Origin: Lachnospiraceae bacterium
Lineage (GTDB): Bacteria; Bacillota; Clostridia; Lachnospirales; Lachnospiraceae
Assembly (NCBI GenBank): GCA_017508825.1
Contig: JAFWRC010000139.1
Span: 1-64,000 of the forward strand
DNA: 64,000 nucleotides
Reading direction: 5' to 3'
Made by a program: the position numbers and the translations under genes. Shown here in pieces: positions 1 through 9,800 of the stretch (within the stretch, counting starts at the first letter, position 1; every line of letters begins with the position of its first letter). Below the pieces are notes generated by a model that had not been told where the DNA came from, did not search any database, and was given only the letters and a program-made list of their open reading frames with translations.

Positions 1-714
1 ATTGTCGGTGGATTTGTAAATGAACGGGATCATCACCTTCTGTCCGTTGATCGCAAAGGTTCCGTCCGCATCCTTCTTCATCGCCGCTTCGGAGACTTCC
101 CATACAAAATCCCAGGTCAGGGTCTCCGGCAGTTCATACCCAAGCTTCTCCACCATATCTTTATTGACGTAGCAGGCTTCCGTGGAACGCATATACGGCA
201 CGGCATAATGGACACCGCCGATCTCGCATTCGTCCAAAAACTGCGGGATCACCTCCGCCTCCGTAGGGCCGTCGTAGCGCAGTTCCGAACCTCCCAGACC
301 ATAACGTGTATCGGTAAACAGCTGATCCAGCGGTACTACCGTATCCGCTCCGGATATATACGTCGCGATGTGATCCGGATAGGTAATGCACACATTCGGT
401 GTGGTATCCGTGGAAATATTCGTGATCACGTCGTTATAGATCTTTCCGTAATCCGTATACAGACGCAGATTGACCGTGATATTCGGATACAGTGTCTCAA
501 AATCCGCGATCGCTTTTTCGTAGATCCTGGTCTGCGTGATATTGGTATCGTTCTTCGCCCAGAAGGTCAGATCAATGGCCTGCGCATCATCAAACGTCTC
601 CGGCACCGCAAACTCATGCTTCTCCCGTGCCCCGTGGCAGCCGCACAAAAGGGATACGGATAACAGCGCCCCGATGAAAATACCTGTTTTCTTTTTCCTG
701 AAAATAGCCGCCAT
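1..714 (-). CDS. ABC transporter solute-binding lipoprotein, partial
   Basis: Only the N-terminal 238 residues lie in the window; the C-terminus runs off the left edge. The protein begins with a basic stretch and hydrophobic segment ending in a lipobox-like LLCGC, so it is probably a membrane-anchored lipoprotein. The mature part has the pattern of sugar-type (family 1) extracellular binding proteins, with a run beginning DLTFWAKND and later a YPNITVNL segment. Its ATG follows the stop of the upstream permease by 2 bp, so it is the last gene of a four-gene importer operon. It would capture substrate outside the cell and deliver it to the two permeases. The substrate cannot be read from the sequence; an oligosaccharide or glycerol-phosphate-type compound is the family expectation. 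Confidence 0.85.
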   Translation of the reverse strand, partial: MAAIFRKKKTGIFIGALLSVSLLCGCHGAREKHEFAVPETFDDAQAIDLTFWAKNDTNITQTRIYEKAIADFETLYPNITVNLRLYTDYGKIYNDVITNISTDTTPNVCITYPDHIATYISGADTVVPLDQLFTDTRYGLGGSELRYDGPTEAEVIPQFLDECEIGGVHYAVPYMRSTEACYVNKDMVEKLGYELPETLTWDFVWEVSEAAMKKDADGTFAINGQKVMIPFIYKSTDN

Positions 715-716
715 AT

Positions 717-1586
717 TTACCCTTTCGTGCCTCCCCTGGATACGCCTTCCATGATCTTTTTATGGAAGATCAGAAACAGCACTACAAGCGGAAGCGAGAT
801 CACCACCACTGCTGCCATCATCGCCGGGATATTCTCCCGTCCGAATCCGTTCTCCCGGATCTCCTGTATCCCGTTGGACACCAGGAAATACATCGCATCA
901 TCCGTTACCAGTCTCGGCCAGATATAGGAATTCCAGCACTCGATCACCTTTAGGATCGTAATGGTCACGATCGTCGGCCGGCAGATCGGGATCATCACCT
1001 TCCACAGATACCGCCAGTCCGAGGTCCCGTCCACCTTGGCTGCCTTGTACAGTTCCTCCGGGATCTGCTCAAAATTCTCCTTCAGCAGATAGATATAAAA
1101 GACCGACGCCACGCTGGGCAGGATCAGGCCTGCAAAGCTGTTGCGCAGATCCAGATCCGTCACCGTCACGTAATTGGTGATCACCACCAGTTCATTCGGG
1201 ATCATCATCAGTGACAGGAAGAATGCAAAGACGATATCCTTCCCTTTAAACTGAAGCCTTGCAAACGCAAAGGCGGAAAGAACCGTCACAAACAGCATCA
1301 GCGCCGTGGTCAGCACCGTAAAGACCAGGGTATTCAGAAAATACCGCGCCAGCGGGACCGCCGTGAACGCATCGATATAGTTTCGGATCGTAGGGGCCAG
1401 CGTATACAGTTTCGGCACATATTCCGCATTATACGAAGAATAGCTCTTTACCGAAGTAAGGATCATCCAGTAGAACGGGAAAAGCACCACAATACTCCAG
1501 ACCGTCAGCCCGAAATAGAGCAGGGCGGACTTCGCTGACGACCTCACTTTATTCTGTTTTATGATCTCTGTATAATTATTTTCCAT
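717..1586 (-). CDS. ABC sugar transporter permease, MalG/UgpE type
   Basis: A 289-residue inner-membrane permease with six predicted membrane segments and the cytoplasmic EAA loop (around residues 180-200, EELYKAAKVDGTSDWRYLWK) that docks on the ATPase. An in-frame start further upstream (1637) would add residues encoded by a dispersed repeat, so the ATG at 1586, preceded by GAGGGGGAT, is preferred; that ribosome site itself lies at the edge of the repeat. It lies between the MalF-type permease and the binding protein, which it precedes by 2 bp. Confidence 0.9.
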   Translation of the reverse strand: MENNYTEIIKQNKVRSSAKSALLYFGLTVWSIVVLFPFYWMILTSVKSYSSYNAEYVPKLYTLAPTIRNYIDAFTAVPLARYFLNTLVFTVLTTALMLFVTVLSAFAFARLQFKGKDIVFAFFLSLMMIPNELVVITNYVTVTDLDLRNSFAGLILPSVASVFYIYLLKENFEQIPEELYKAAKVDGTSDWRYLWKVMIPICRPTIVTITILKVIECWNSYIWPRLVTDDAMYFLVSNGIQEIRENGFGRENIPAMMAAVVVISLPLVVLFLIFHKKIMEGVSRGGTKG

Positions 1587-1591
1587 ATCCC

Positions 1592-1640
1592 CCTCATCCG
1601 TCAGCTGCGCTGACAGCTTCCCCCCAGGGGAAGCCAAGGT
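1592..1640. repeat. Dispersed palindromic repeat, family S copy 1
   Basis: Begins CCTCATCCGTC, contains a hairpin (TCAGCTGCGCTGA) and then a CTTCCCC...GGGGAAG pairing followed by CCAAGG. The copy at 61686-61733 shares the CCTCATCCGTC start, a hairpin at the same place, and a CTTC/GAAG stem followed by CAAG. On the minus strand the element ends GGATGAGG immediately upstream of the permease start, so it supplies the ribosome-binding site. Confidence 0.7.
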
Positions 1641-1669
1641 TTGGTCGCATCACACAAGGTTTGATTGTG

Positions 1670-2572
1670 TTACACACTTACTTTTTTGTTACTTGCCAGC
1701 AGATTGATCATGGTGATGGTCAGGATCACGGTAAACAATATCAACGCTGCCGCCGATGCATAGGACGGGTACCCGCCGCTGTCGCCGTAGAGCATATCGT
1801 ATACATAGCCCACGATCGTATTCATTCCCGCCGCATTCAGATCCGTTCCAAAGAGCGCCACTTCATCGCTGTATGCTTTGAACGCGCCGATAAATCCGGT
1901 GATCACAAGATAAAAGATCATGGGAGAGATCATGGGCAGGGTGATGCGGAAAAAGATCCTTGCCGGAGATGTGCCGTCCACTCTTGCCGCCTTGTAGTAC
2001 ATCGGATTTACGCTGGCCAGCGCGCTGGTCAGGATCAGGATCTTAAAAGGCATTACCACCCAGATCGTATACAGACACATCACAAAGATCTTGGCCCAGT
2101 ACGGTCCTTCGATAAAATCCACTCCCGGGGATCCGAAGGCGTGCAGCAGCACATTGATCATACCGTCCGTATATGCCGTCTTCTTAAACAGGATCATAAA
2201 CACCAGACCGACAGCCAGGGTATTGGTCACATACGGAAGGAAAAAGATGGTCTGGAACAGATCCTTCAGCGCTTTTATCTTATTCAGTCCCAGCGAGATC
2301 AGCAGCGCCAGTCCTGTCGAGAGCGGCACCGTGATGATCACGATCAGGAACGTATTTTTCAATGCCTGGATAAAATACGGATCGTGCAATACATAAGAAT
2401 AGTTGTACAGCCCCGTTCCCTGATAGGTCTGGGACGCAAAATTGTATCCTTCCTCAAAGGAATAGATCAGTACATCGATCAGCGGATATACCAGAAAGGC
2501 TCCCAGAAAAAGAACCGCCGGCAGCAGATACAGCCATGCTTTAAATTGCGAAAGCGTTCTCTTCTCTCTCAT
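1670..2572 (-). CDS. ABC sugar transporter permease, MalF/UgpA type
   Basis: A 300-residue permease with six membrane segments; the EAA loop lies near residues 190-210 (YYKAARVDGTSPARIFFRIT). The start codon overlaps the stop of the ATPase gene by 4 bp (ATGA), a sign of translational coupling. It pairs with the MalG-type permease downstream to form the transmembrane channel of the importer. A dispersed repeat separates the two permease genes. Confidence 0.9.
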   Translation of the reverse strand: MREKRTLSQFKAWLYLLPAVLFLGAFLVYPLIDVLIYSFEEGYNFASQTYQGTGLYNYSYVLHDPYFIQALKNTFLIVIITVPLSTGLALLISLGLNKIKALKDLFQTIFFLPYVTNTLAVGLVFMILFKKTAYTDGMINVLLHAFGSPGVDFIEGPYWAKIFVMCLYTIWVVMPFKILILTSALASVNPMYYKAARVDGTSPARIFFRITLPMISPMIFYLVITGFIGAFKAYSDEVALFGTDLNAAGMNTIVGYVYDMLYGDSGGYPSYASAAALILFTVILTITMINLLASNKKVSV

Positions 2573-3666
2573 GAAAACAGGATCCTTTCCTCCGTATCCG
2601 GATGAAACAGAAATACTTTTTTTGGCCGCAGGTCAAAACGCACTTCGTCCCCGATCTCCGCGGAGACCAGTTCCGAATCAATGATCGCTCTGGGCTGCGA
2701 TGTGACGGCATCCGCATGCGTAAAGACAATGCTGCTGTCGCGTCCCATGACTTCCACCGCTTTCTTCCCACAGCAGAAAGCACCTTCTTTATTCCATACA
2801 AACGCTTCTGGCCGGATGCCGACGAGCACCTTCCCGTCCGGCGCTCCTTTTACCGGCAGCAGGTCATCCTCTCCGATCCGGAGCCTCTCGTCCTTTACCT
2901 CGCCTTCAAATACATTGATCTGCGGATTTCCCAGAAACTTCGCCACAAACAGATTTGCAGGACTGTCATAGACCTCCTGCGGCGCCCCGACCTGCTGTAC
3001 CTTTCCCTCCTTCATCACCACGATCAGGTCCGAAATGCTCATCGCCTCTTCCTGGTCGTGCGTAACAAAGACCGTCGTAATGCCGGTCTCGCACTGGATC
3101 CTGCGGATCTCTTCCCTGGTCTGCAGACGCAGTCTGGCATCCAGGTTGGATAAAGGTTCATCCAGCAGAAGTACTTTCGGTTTCTTCACCAGCGCCCGCG
3201 CGATCGCCACACGCTGCTGCTGCCCGCCGGACATTTCTCCCGGCTTCCGGTCCAGCAGTCCTTCGATCTGCACCACCTTTGCCGCCTCCTGTACCTTTTC
3301 TTCCATCGCTTCTTTGGTAAGCTTTGCATCCCCCTTCAGGTTTTCCAGCGGGAAGCGGATATTCTGCCGTACGCTCAGATGCGGATACAGCGCATAGTTC
3401 TGAAACACCAGCCCTACCCCCCGGTGTTCCGGAGGCAGCTGCGTCACATCGTCTTCCCCGAAAAAGATCCTGCCTTCGGTCGGTGCTTCCAGACCACAGA
3501 TGAGGTTCAGCGCCGTACTCTTGCCACAGCCGGAAGGTCCCAGAAGTCCTACCAGTTTTCCGTCCGGTATCTCAAAATCAAAGTCACTGACCGCGACCAC
3601 ATCTTTCGGATTTTTCCGCTCCCTTCCGGGAAAGATCTTTGTGAGATGCTCAATCACCACTTTCAT
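2569..3666 (-). CDS. ABC transporter ATPase, MsmX/UgpC type
   Basis: A 365-residue ATPase that powers sugar import. Visible motifs: Walker A GPSGCGKST near residue 40, signature LSGGQ-type MSGGQQQRVAIARAL near 140, Walker B VLLLDEPLSNLD, and the H-loop TVFVTHD. A C-terminal TOBE-like regulatory domain fills residues 240-365. The ATG at 3666 has a GGAGGAG site 8 bp upstream; an earlier in-frame start would add 13 residues not typical of the family. Encoding the ATPase together with the permeases is not universal in Firmicutes, where one MsmX often serves several importers. Confidence 0.93.
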   Translation of the reverse strand: MKVVIEHLTKIFPGRERKNPKDVVAVSDFDFEIPDGKLVGLLGPSGCGKSTALNLICGLEAPTEGRIFFGEDDVTQLPPEHRGVGLVFQNYALYPHLSVRQNIRFPLENLKGDAKLTKEAMEEKVQEAAKVVQIEGLLDRKPGEMSGGQQQRVAIARALVKKPKVLLLDEPLSNLDARLRLQTREEIRRIQCETGITTVFVTHDQEEAMSISDLIVVMKEGKVQQVGAPQEVYDSPANLFVAKFLGNPQINVFEGEVKDERLRIGEDDLLPVKGAPDGKVLVGIRPEAFVWNKEGAFCCGKKAVEVMGRDSSIVFTHADAVTSQPRAIIDSELVSAEIGDEVRFDLRPKKVFLFHPDTEERILFS

Positions 3667-3707
3667 AAAACCGACTCCTCCAAAAACGTAACTCTTCTGA
3701 AGCATTA

Positions 3708-3751
3708 CTCAAAAACAAACAGAATGCCGGAACCCTTGACAGATTCCGGCA
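3708..3751 (-). terminator. Rho-independent terminator of the signalling operon
   Basis: Perfect 8-bp stem TGCCGGAA/TTCCGGCA (3725-3732 with 3744-3751), followed on the minus strand by a T-rich tract. It lies between the REC-GGDEF gene at 3776 and the importer operon. Confidence 0.85.
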
Positions 3752-3775
3752 ATGTATTCAGGTCTTGATCTGTTT

Positions 3776-5095
3776 TTACTTCAATTCAGCTGTCTCATAG
3801 TACAGGTGGATATTACCGCCTCTCTGCTGCTTCTCGTATTCCGTAGCGATACGGCCTACAACTGTCTTGGAATCCTCCTCGCTGGTCTCCGGCAGGATCA
3901 CGATCACCTGTCTTGCGGAATAACGCGTTGCCACATCACCGCGGCGAAGCGTCGTATAGATTGCCTGATCGAGGATCTCGATCGCCTTCTGCAGCTCGTT
4001 ATTATCCGGCAGATATCCCTGATCCGGCATCAACGTGAGCAGCATGGTTCTTGCTTCAATATAACCGCGTTCCACCTGACGGCGGATAAAGTTATAGACA
4101 TACTGGAAACCGCGGAAATCCATCTGGAACACACCCTTATGCATATCCGAGCTCTTTACGATCTCATTTAAGGATGCCAGGTTCTGCAGTTCGTTTCCGG
4201 AAGCAAGGCTTTCCTGGCTGAAGAACTGATAGGAATGCTTACCGTTCTTCTTTGCAAAATACAGCGCCTTGTCTGCGCAATTATACAGTCTGCCGAAATC
4301 TACCGCATCAAACGGCGCCAGTGCAACACCGACGGATACGGAAGTCGCCGATTGCAGGCCTTCTTTCTCCATCATCTCGGTAAACTCTTTTACAAGGGAG
4401 CCCAGTCTTGCCGTTAAGCTGTTCTGATCTACCAGTCCGGCGATGTATGCCAGGAAGACATCTCCGCCCAGACGGCACGCGATATCATCACGGTCCGTAT
4501 ACCGGAGCAATACATCTGCAAATGCCTGCAGCGTCCTGTCCCCTGCTGCCGTTCCGTAGATCTCATTCACGCGTTTAAAGTTATCGATATCCATCACGAG
4601 CAAAGCGCCTTTCGGCTCTGCTCCCATCTTCTGCATTACAGCGTCTGTCACAAAATCACCGTGAAGGAGTCCCGTCAGCGGGTCCCTGCGCGCCGAATCC
4701 ACCACCGGTGCCTGGGAAGCGTTTGTACCGCCAAGTGATAAAAGGATCTCTTCGATCTTATCCGAAAATGCACTCGGAACAAAGGGCTTTAAGATATAAT
4801 CCAATGCCCCTGCCGCACGCATCTTCTCCTGCATCTCCATGTCGATCTCCACCGTCAGGAACACGATCGGCAGATCTTTGGTACGCGGGTCCGCCCTCAA
4901 CTGTTCTGCTACCGAAAATCCATCCACAAACGGCATGGATACATCCAGCAGCAACAGGTCAGGAACATCTCCCGGTATCGTCTGTACCGCCTGCTTTCCG
5001 GATCCGAGCGTGGTAATCTTGTACTTGTCCCCCAGCGCCATAGTGGCACAGTCAAGATTGATCCGATCATCATCCACGATCACAATGTGTTTCAT
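3776..5095 (-). CDS. Response regulator with GGDEF domain, signature degenerate (GGDVF)
   Basis: 439 residues: an N-terminal receiver domain (residues 1-120, phosphoacceptor Asp in LLLDVSMP), a GGDEF domain (about 150-305) and a further about 120-residue C-terminal domain. The active-site loop reads RLGGDVF, not GGDEF, so diguanylate cyclase activity is doubtful. No RxxD inhibitory site is present upstream of it. The C-terminal domain resembles a second, decayed GGDEF fold: RRGDVATRYSARQVIVILPE aligns with the usual R..D..ARYGGDEF..LLPE. The gene is a tandem paralogue of the one at 5130. The ATG at 5095 has GGAGGG 8 bp upstream. Confidence 0.9.
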   Translation of the reverse strand: MKHIVIVDDDRINLDCATMALGDKYKITTLGSGKQAVQTIPGDVPDLLLLDVSMPFVDGFSVAEQLRADPRTKDLPIVFLTVEIDMEMQEKMRAAGALDYILKPFVPSAFSDKIEEILLSLGGTNASQAPVVDSARRDPLTGLLHGDFVTDAVMQKMGAEPKGALLVMDIDNFKRVNEIYGTAAGDRTLQAFADVLLRYTDRDDIACRLGGDVFLAYIAGLVDQNSLTARLGSLVKEFTEMMEKEGLQSATSVSVGVALAPFDAVDFGRLYNCADKALYFAKKNGKHSYQFFSQESLASGNELQNLASLNEIVKSSDMHKGVFQMDFRGFQYVYNFIRRQVERGYIEARTMLLTLMPDQGYLPDNNELQKAIEILDQAIYTTLRRGDVATRYSARQVIVILPETSEEDSKTVVGRIATEYEKQQRGGNIHLYYETAELK

Positions 5096-5129
5096 CTGCA
5101 ACTCCCTCCATTGATTTAATATAGTTTTG

Positions 5130-6467
5130 CTACTTTAATACCACCGTCTCATAATATACATGGACCTTTCCCCCGTTGTAACGGCCCTCGTAATCCGCAG
5201 CCACACGGGCCACGATCCCCTTTGCCTCCTCCTCCGTTGTTTCCGGGAGCAGGAGCACCACCTGTTTATCCGAATATCTGGTAAAGATGTCACCTCTGCG
5301 CAGGCCGTTAAACAATGCCTCTTCCAGAAGTTCCATATCTTTGTCCAGTTCATCCTTCTCCGGCACATATCCCTCGTCCGGCATCAGGTTCAGGAGCAGC
5401 GTACGTGTATCAAAACGTCCGCGTTCCGCCTGCCTTACCAGGAAATTATATACGTACTGGAATCCGCGCAGGTCCACCTGATAAGCGCCCCTGTGACCGT
5501 CCGATCTTCTCGCCAGCTCGTGGAAATACCGGATATCCACATATCTTGCCGCCTGCTCCATATCCGCAGGGGACTGATCACTGAAGAAATGATATGCATT
5601 TTTACCGTTCTGTTTTACATGGTAAAGCGCCTTGTCTGCCGCGTTATACAGCGATGTAAAATCCTCGCCGTCCTCGGGCACCATGGCAATACCTACGGAA
5701 ACCGAGGAATTCGTATCAAATTTACATTCCTCCAGTTTATAGCACAGCTCTTTTATGATGCTTCCCGCGATCTCGCCGAGTTTCTCCTTATCTACCGTGC
5801 TGTCTATATAGGCCACAAACTCATCGCCGCCGATCCTGCACGCAACATCTTTCTTTCCGGTATGATCGCGCAGCGTGTCCGCGAACATCTTCAGCGTCTT
5901 ATCGCCGGCATCGTGCCCATAGTTATCGTTGATGGCCTTAAAATTGTCCATATCGATCATAAAGAGCGCGCCTTTTCCGCCTTTGCGAAGGCGTTCCTCC
6001 ACAACCTGCGATGTATAATTACGGTTCCACAGCCCCGTCAGCGCATCTTTCTGGGATTTGTCACGGATATCCTTCAGCTCTGCCGTGAGCGTCTGCTCGG
6101 TATCGAGCGCACGCATGATCTTATCGATACGTCCCAAAAGGATACTGGGCACAAAAGGCTTCGGCAGGAAATCGACCGCGCCTTTCTCCAGACATTTTCC
6201 TTCTGTAACTGCATCCTTCTCGGCAGACATAAAAGCAACCGGAACCCTCCTGGTACGCTCCTGGGCCCGCATCTGCTCCATCACTTCAAAGCCGTTCATC
6301 AGCGGCATATTGATATCCAGTAAAACAATATCCGGCACCGTAACCGATAAAAACTGCAATGCCTGCTTCCCGGACATGGCCGTAGTTACCTTATAGTGCC
6401 CGTTCAATGCGGCACTGGCACAATTCAGATTGATCTTTTCATCATCCACAACCAGGATGTGTTTCAT
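5130..6467 (-). CDS. Response regulator with intact GGDEF domain (putative diguanylate cyclase)
   Basis: 445 residues with the same layout as its downstream paralogue: receiver (Asp in VLLDINMP), GGDEF domain with the complete RIGGDEF loop near residue 245, and a C-terminal GGDEF-like remnant (YSDKQVVLLLPE). It probably makes cyclic di-GMP from two GTP on phosphorylation by the hybrid kinase encoded upstream. The spacing to neighbours is 20-30 bp on both sides, consistent with one transcript. No RxxD product-inhibition site was seen. The chosen ATG at 6467 follows AGGAAGG; a TTG two codons upstream is less likely. Confidence 0.92.
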   Translation of the reverse strand: MKHILVVDDEKINLNCASAALNGHYKVTTAMSGKQALQFLSVTVPDIVLLDINMPLMNGFEVMEQMRAQERTRRVPVAFMSAEKDAVTEGKCLEKGAVDFLPKPFVPSILLGRIDKIMRALDTEQTLTAELKDIRDKSQKDALTGLWNRNYTSQVVEERLRKGGKGALFMIDMDNFKAINDNYGHDAGDKTLKMFADTLRDHTGKKDVACRIGGDEFVAYIDSTVDKEKLGEIAGSIIKELCYKLEECKFDTNSSVSVGIAMVPEDGEDFTSLYNAADKALYHVKQNGKNAYHFFSDQSPADMEQAARYVDIRYFHELARRSDGHRGAYQVDLRGFQYVYNFLVRQAERGRFDTRTLLLNLMPDEGYVPEKDELDKDMELLEEALFNGLRRGDIFTRYSDKQVVLLLPETTEEEAKGIVARVAADYEGRYNGGKVHVYYETVVLK

Positions 6468-6493
6468 ACCCAAAATCCTTCCTTATCCCAGCC

Positions 6494-6850
6494 TTATCCC
6501 AGCTCTAATGCGTGATAAAGCATATCTGCCGTAAACGGTTTGGAAATAAAGCCCGCCGCGCCCAATGCTGCTGCCTTCTGCTTTACCGTCTCCTCTTCCG
6601 CTCCCGTCAGAAAAAACACTTTTGTTCCTGCGAGCTCAGGATCCTTCCGGATCTGCTCCAGCGCCTCCAAGCCATTCGTTCCCGGCATCGCCACATCCAA
6701 AAAGACAGCGTCCGGTTTCTCCTGACGGATCAAAGAGATCCCGTCTTCTGCATTATCCGCATCACATACCTCGATCTCTCTTTTCTTCAGGATCATCTGC
6801 GCCAATCTGCGAAACATAGGATCATCGTCTATCACGATCACCTTACTCAT
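6494..6850 (-). CDS. Single-domain response regulator (CheY-like)
   Basis: 118 residues, a lone receiver domain. The acidic pocket (IDDD near residue 7), the phosphoacceptor Asp in VFLDVAMPG, the conserved Thr in FFLTGAEEE and Lys in FISKPF are all present. Its start overlaps the 3' end of the hybrid kinase gene by 8 bp. With no output domain it probably acts as a phosphate shuttle or sink between the kinase's HPt domain and the REC-GGDEF proteins; that role is inferred from position. Confidence 0.93.
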   Translation of the reverse strand: MSKVIVIDDDPMFRRLAQMILKKREIEVCDADNAEDGISLIRQEKPDAVFLDVAMPGTNGLEALEQIRKDPELAGTKVFFLTGAEEETVKQKAAALGAAGFISKPFTADMLYHALELG

Positions 6851-9800
6851 TACTGTTGTCTCCCCTGATCTTAAAAATCATCGCAAGCAACTCTCCGTAC
6901 TCTGACATCAGTTCCCTGTGATGCTCTTTCACGTATTCCGTATCCCCGTCTTTCAGCGCAAACTCAAGACATCTGGCATGCTCCGAAAGCATGAGCGCTC
7001 CGATTGTTTTAGAAGTGCTCTTTAAGCTGTGCGCCCGGATCCGGTAATTTTCCCAGTCTTCCTGCTCCAGCAGAGTCTCCATCTGCTGCCGGTGGTCTTC
7101 CTCGGAAAAGATCTGCAATGTCTCATAATACAGTTCCTTTGAGTCCATACAGTACGTCAGTCCGGTCAGCAGATCGATCGCCGGACACAGCTCATGGAAC
7201 CTGTGTATCTCATCTAATGTAAAACTGTCCGGATCATCCGCGCCGTTCTCCGCGCCCTGTCCGGTCGCGGATCCTGCTTTCACCGCTTTCGTCTCCTTTA
7301 CCGTTTCCGTCCGGAGGCTCCGGATCTCTTCCGGCAGATATATCCCCAGTGTCTTCTCCAAGGTCGCGATCTCGATCGGTTTCGTCAGATAATCGGCAAA
7401 ACCGGCATTTATATAGGTTTCCCGCGCCCCCACGATCGCATTGGCGGTCAGCGCGACCACAACGGTATCCTCCGGCAGGATACCCTCTTTGTGCATCACC
7501 GCCAGGGTTTCTATTCCATCCATTTTCGGCATCATATGATCCATAAAGATCAGATGATACTTCTTCTGCCTTACCAGCTTAAGCGCCTCTGTGCCGGAGC
7601 CTGCCGTATCCGGCACGATGCCGTTTACCTTCATCAGGCTGCGGATCACCTTCAGGTTCATATCATTGTCATCAACAACCAGAACGCGTGCCGCCGGCGC
7701 ATACAGATGCACCTCTTCCGACTTCTGACGTGCCGCTGCTGCCAGATGCGCTTCGTAATCCCCGATGGGTTCCGCATCCACGATCCCCTGGCAGATCCTG
7801 AACGAGAAGACGGATCCCTCGCCATACACGCTCTCTACCTGCAGGCTGCTGTCCATCATCTCCAGCAGTCTGGTCACGATAGACATTCCCAGACCGGTCC
7901 CTTCGATATTACGGTTCCGCTTTTCATCCAGTCGCTGGAAGGACTCAAACAGCTTATCCCGATCCTCTTCCCGGATACCGATCCCGGTATCTTTTACTTC
8001 TACATACAGTCGGATCTTATCCGCGCTTTTTTCTTCACAACGGAGACTCAGAGATACACTGCCAGTTTCCGTATATTTTACACCATTTGTCAATAGATTG
8101 ACAACTACTTGTCGCAATCTTACATCATCTCCGAACAATTTTGACGGAATTTCACTGTCTACGGAGACATTTAACGCCAGTCCTTTGGCTTTCGCCCTCT
8201 CTGAAACCGCATTTACAAGGTCATTGATCATCGATGCAGTATCATATTCCACCGGGAAGATCTCCATCTTGCCGTCTTCGATCTTGGAAAAATCCAGAAT
8301 ACTGTTGATCAGCGAAAGCAGCGTCCTGCCGGCGCTCTGTATGTTAGCGGAATATTCCCGGATCGAATCGTCCTCCGATTCCCGCAGGATCATCTCATTC
8401 ATCCCCAGCACGGCATTGATCGGCGTGCGGATCTCATGCGACATCTGCGCCAGAAACTGGCTTTTCGCATTTCCCGCGGCGATCGCCGCATCTGCCGAGG
8501 CCTGGAGCTTGCCGTTCACCTCTTCCTGCCAGCGGATCTGCGCCGTCAGCAAACGGTAAACCATCACGATACAGAGCAGGAATGCCGCAAAAGAGATCAC
8601 ACCGTAGATCAGCACGTTTCCGTAGATCTTCCAGATACTGCTCACCACATAAACCGTAAAATGGGTTGCCTCATTCCGGCTCGCGATCATCGCCCTGCTG
8701 CGCCCGTCATAATCCCGGATCACTTCGACGCTGCCATCGGGCACCACCCGCCCATAGGCCAGTTCCGACACATTGGTCGTGTGTTTTTCCGACATCTGAT
8801 AGCTGCCGTACGGATGATTGATGATCTCGCCGTTCGCATCTGCAAGGAAGGCATACCCCCGGTCTGAATAGCTGCTCCCGAGGATATCAATGAGCTTATC
8901 CATATAGAAATCAATGCCGAAGATCCCCAGCCATTCTCCCGTCCTGGCATCCCGTACCTGTTCCGAGATCGTCACGCAGTACAGACCGGTCTGTTCATCA
9001 AAGTACGGATCCGATATGCTCCATCCGTCGGCTGCCGAAATGGTATCGATATACCAGCTGCGTTCCTCTACGTGCCAGTTTGCTTCCGGTTTCCACCCGG
9101 TATTCATATACACGCACGGATCCAGCTGCGGATTTGCCATATAGGTTGCCGAGATCTCCGGATACTGCTGTGTGATACCGTTCAGATAATCGATCGTCCC
9201 TTCGTAATCCTCCAGCATTTCCGGATGCGTCGAGATCACGCTGCAGAACATATCCAGGATACTCTTCTGTGTATTGACCCACTCCGACAGCTTGTACTCG
9301 TAATTCTCCACTTCACTGCGCATCCTGCTTCCGCCCCAGTGCAGCGAAGCCGAAATATTCGTATACAGACTGAAGGCCATTACAAACAGGAGCACGCCGA
9401 TAATGATCGCGCGAAAACGCGCATTGATCTTTCCCCCGAATGAAACCTGCTTTTTGTTCTGTGTCTGCGGATTCTTCTGTACAATGTTCGTATAGGAAAT
9501 GATCTGACCGATCATCTCGGACAACCGCGCGGATGCTTCCCTGATCTTAATGAACTCTTCCTCATAATCCGCGCTGTGTTTTATGTTTTCGATGCTGGCG
9601 CTGTCTGTGATACGGCGCAGCGGATCCCGCAGTTCCCCCGTGATCTTACTCAGGAATTCTTCCTTTGAGATCAGGGCATCCTCCGCCTTTTTCCGGTTTT
9701 TCAGACTGTTCATGTAAAGGAGCAGGATCACTGCGAAAAATCCCAGATTTAACGTGATCATTGCAGCCAGCTGCAAATAACAGTTCTTATACAGCTCCCA

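Noticed and set aside
5160..6323. A 387-residue open frame on the plus strand
   Set aside because: Mirror of the GGDEF gene at 5130.
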